Positions 62,024 through 64,000 of a stretch of DNA of 64,000 nucleotides are shown one piece after another. A program made the translations under genes and the position numbers. The stretch is from Cornus controversa. Lineage: Eukaryota > Streptophyta > Magnoliopsida > Cornales > Cornaceae. Numbering within the stretch: position 1 is the first letter of the stretch; each line of letters opens with the position of its first letter. The notes under the pieces are model-generated. The model did no database searches. It had not been told where the DNA came from and was given only the letters and a program-made list of their open reading frames with translations. The stretch covers positions 83,479,033 to 83,543,032 of the forward strand of contig CM048845.1 in NCBI GenBank assembly GCA_026545225.1, read 5' to 3'.

Positions 62024-63876
62024 AAACGCCGCACATATTATCCGGTAGGAAAAGGGCCTTTATAAACTAAACTTTATATCATGAAGCTTTAATTTCATAT
62101 CTTTCACTAGGATTCACAGGAGGGCTAATAAAGATTTACTCACTTTATACTTTAATTCCATGTAACCAAAGGCTAAGATATGGCTAAAACTTTAGGTCTT
62201 GGTCCACCAGAACATGTAACAACATGATAGTTCACACATTTTGTTTTTTCCTTGGATAGTTCACACGTGAGACCCCGGACTTATGGGATGGCTTTAATCT
62301 GGAAATGGTCCTACCAGGCACACCACGTGTCCTTGAGGGAATGGTTAGTTGGATAATTAAAAGGAAATATATATATATATATATATATAATGTTTTTCCT
62401 TCCCGAAAGGTATAAATATCATTTAAAGCATGTGAAAATGAATATAACTTGACGTGCTTTGCCATCATAATTATTCATTTTTTTCTTTAATGTAAAATAC
62501 TAAAAATATGATGAGCTAATAATTATTTTAAGTTTCTTTAAAACTAGAATGTGTAGGTGGCCCCACACCCTTCACGAACACAAAAACATAAAAATACAAA
62601 CAAAAAGTCAAGGAATACTTTTCGCAAATAAATCTTAAACTCGTAAAAATGGAAGAGTTCTTCTGCCAAAGATAAATTTCGAATCCACTAAATATTTGTA
62701 AAACTTTTTCTCATAAATAAATTTTGAAAAGAACAAGTATGAGAAATTCTTTTAAATATATAAACTTTGAACAAATAATCATAAATTTTTCACCACAGAC
62801 AAACCTTGAATTTGAGAAATACTTCCGTACAAATAAACCTCAAACTAATTAAACTTCAAGAAGTTATCTCTCACAAATAAACTTCAAACAGTACCTCTTC
62901 CCCATAAATAAGCTTCAAAATTAAAGAGTTCTTTTTCACATAAAACTTCAAATCATTTGAATCTCCAAAGGCTTCTCATGCTTTTTAGACCTTCTAGCCA
63001 AGTACATTCAAAAGGGTAATGAATATGGGCAAGATTTATTAACCTTCCTTGAGTTACTAAGGATGGATTTGGATTTGGATTTGGATTTGGATTTGGATTA
63101 AAATTCGTTCTCGAAAATGAAAAATTTTACCCCAATAACCATCATTCGTCATCGAAAGATGCAAAACTTTATCCCAATAACCATCGAAAACATATACATT
63201 GTCTATATTTTGCTAAACAAGTAGATTATTTGTAACATTTAAAAGGGATAGGATTTGAATCATGTCTTTCATTTCAGGGTAGCTCTCGAGTTACTATTTA
63301 AGACTTAGAGGCCAATTAAGACCTTTTAATTTGATTGCTTAATTGATTCTCATTGATTATTTTAACTTAAACTACTACTACCTTTTTGCATTGATGCACC
63401 AGTTTTCAATAAATTCATTCTTATTTTTTTCCTATTTTAATTCAATGAAAATACTTAAAGTAGAAAAATGTATAACACTTTAACCTCCATTTATCAATGA
63501 GGAATGCTAATCTCTGTGAATAGATCCCTTCACAAAGTCACAGATATATTCATCTTGACTCAAATATGTTTCGTGTTCCCATCAATTAAATATTCCGCAT
63601 GCGTCATACTTCTTGTGATATTTTAGGGCTTAATTGCAAAATATATATATATATATTATACAACTTTTTGCAACTTGCTCCCTCAATTATTAAAAATATT
63701 GTAATTTTCCCCTTCTAGAGGGATTTATCCAGCACCAATTTTTTATAGGGGGGTACAAATTGCAATGTACGGGACAACATGCAAAAACTTGTATAGTAAG
63801 AGGGTTTTATGCAAATGACTCTAATTTTAGATGTTTACACTTCTACAGAGAGAACAAAAAAACATTCATTTACTAT

Positions 63877-63926
<50 letters not shown>

Positions 63927-64000
63927 GACACACAATAAGATGGGAGTCGTAAAATTTGACACGATCGGTCAATACGACTCGAATCTAATACGAAATTAGT
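60951..64000. other. Intergenic, simple repeats and diverged minisatellite; no gene recognised
   Basis: Contains (CT)n(TA)n(TG)n at 61847-61909 and a tandem duplication of about 113 bp (61875-61984 and 61985-62100), both copies ending ATGAAGCTTTAATTTCATAT. Also present are a (TA)n tract near 62370-62388, a diverged minisatellite with the core ACAAATAAACTTCAAA at about 62615-62960, five and a half GGATTT hexamers at 63065-63099, and (CT)n(TA)n at about 63881-63925. The right end shows nothing gene-like. Confidence 0.6.
61875..62100. repeat. Tandem duplication with (TA)n(TG)n head
   Basis: Two copies (61875-61984 and 61985-62100) share (TA)n(TG)nTAAACGC, the CACATATTATCCGGTAGG block and the TTTATATCATGAAGC block. 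Only a few differences separate them, so the duplication is recent. Confidence 0.9.

Noticed and set aside
63065-63099. Interstitial telomere-like repeat
   Set aside because: The unit is GGATTT, not the plant telomere unit TTTAGGG.

Overview
This is a window of plant nuclear DNA, almost certainly from a eudicot. It is AT-rich and gene-poor, full of (TA)n/(TG)n/(CT)n microsatellites, MITEs and old LTR retrotransposons. Three genuine host genes are recognisable and all lie on the minus strand: an intronless CYP86A fatty-acid omega-hydroxylase (20207-21859), an intronless BTB/POZ protein with a WD40-like C-terminal part similar to Arabidopsis At5g41330 (51881-53293), and a two-exon proline/serine-rich protein of the At5g52430/At1g76660 family (exon 2 at 55554-56786, exon 1 at 60579-60671). 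I see no tRNA, rRNA, CRISPR or prokaryotic feature.

Layout. 1-2100: intergenic, with a palindromic Mutator-type MITE (354-566) and, at 1980-2112, a short hairpin preceded by a snRNA-type upstream sequence element and a TATA-like box at Pol III (U6-like) spacing. 2117-3880: 3' part of a Tat-lineage Ty3/gypsy fossil with a 42-bp tandem array. 3900-11150: a Ty1/copia fossil, itself interrupted by an LTR-like insertion (6997-9815). 11168-14250: a tandem duplication of about 1.8-kb period whose two copies carry different small-transposon insertions. 14250-19700: repeat-rich intergenic DNA with a second Mutator-type MITE (perfect 9-bp target duplication) and an antisense LINE reverse-transcriptase remnant. 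20207-22190: CYP86A and its promoter.

23868-32157: a minus-strand Sirevirus-type copia fossil with two long LTRs, gag and an envelope-position accessory ORF, arranged LTR-internal-LTR-internal. It abuts a fragment of a MULE transposase (32194-32394). 33623-38503: another copia fossil with paired LTRs. 43665-50090: a Tat-lineage gypsy fossil with paired LTRs and, between pol and the 3' LTR, an antisense extra ORF. 51881-60950: the BTB gene and the two-exon gene with its 3.8-kb intron. 61000-64000: microsatellites, tandem duplications and a diverged minisatellite.

The three genes have no evident functional link. CYP86A enzymes make omega-hydroxy fatty acids for cutin and suberin. The BTB protein is probably a Cullin-3 substrate adaptor. 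The third family is uncharacterised. The item most worth following up is the putative U6-type (USE + TATA) hairpin at 1980-2112: its predicted start falls at the base of the stem, the architecture reported for interface-induced microRNA loci of the parasitic plant Cuscuta. Nothing in this window by itself shows the organism to be parasitic.
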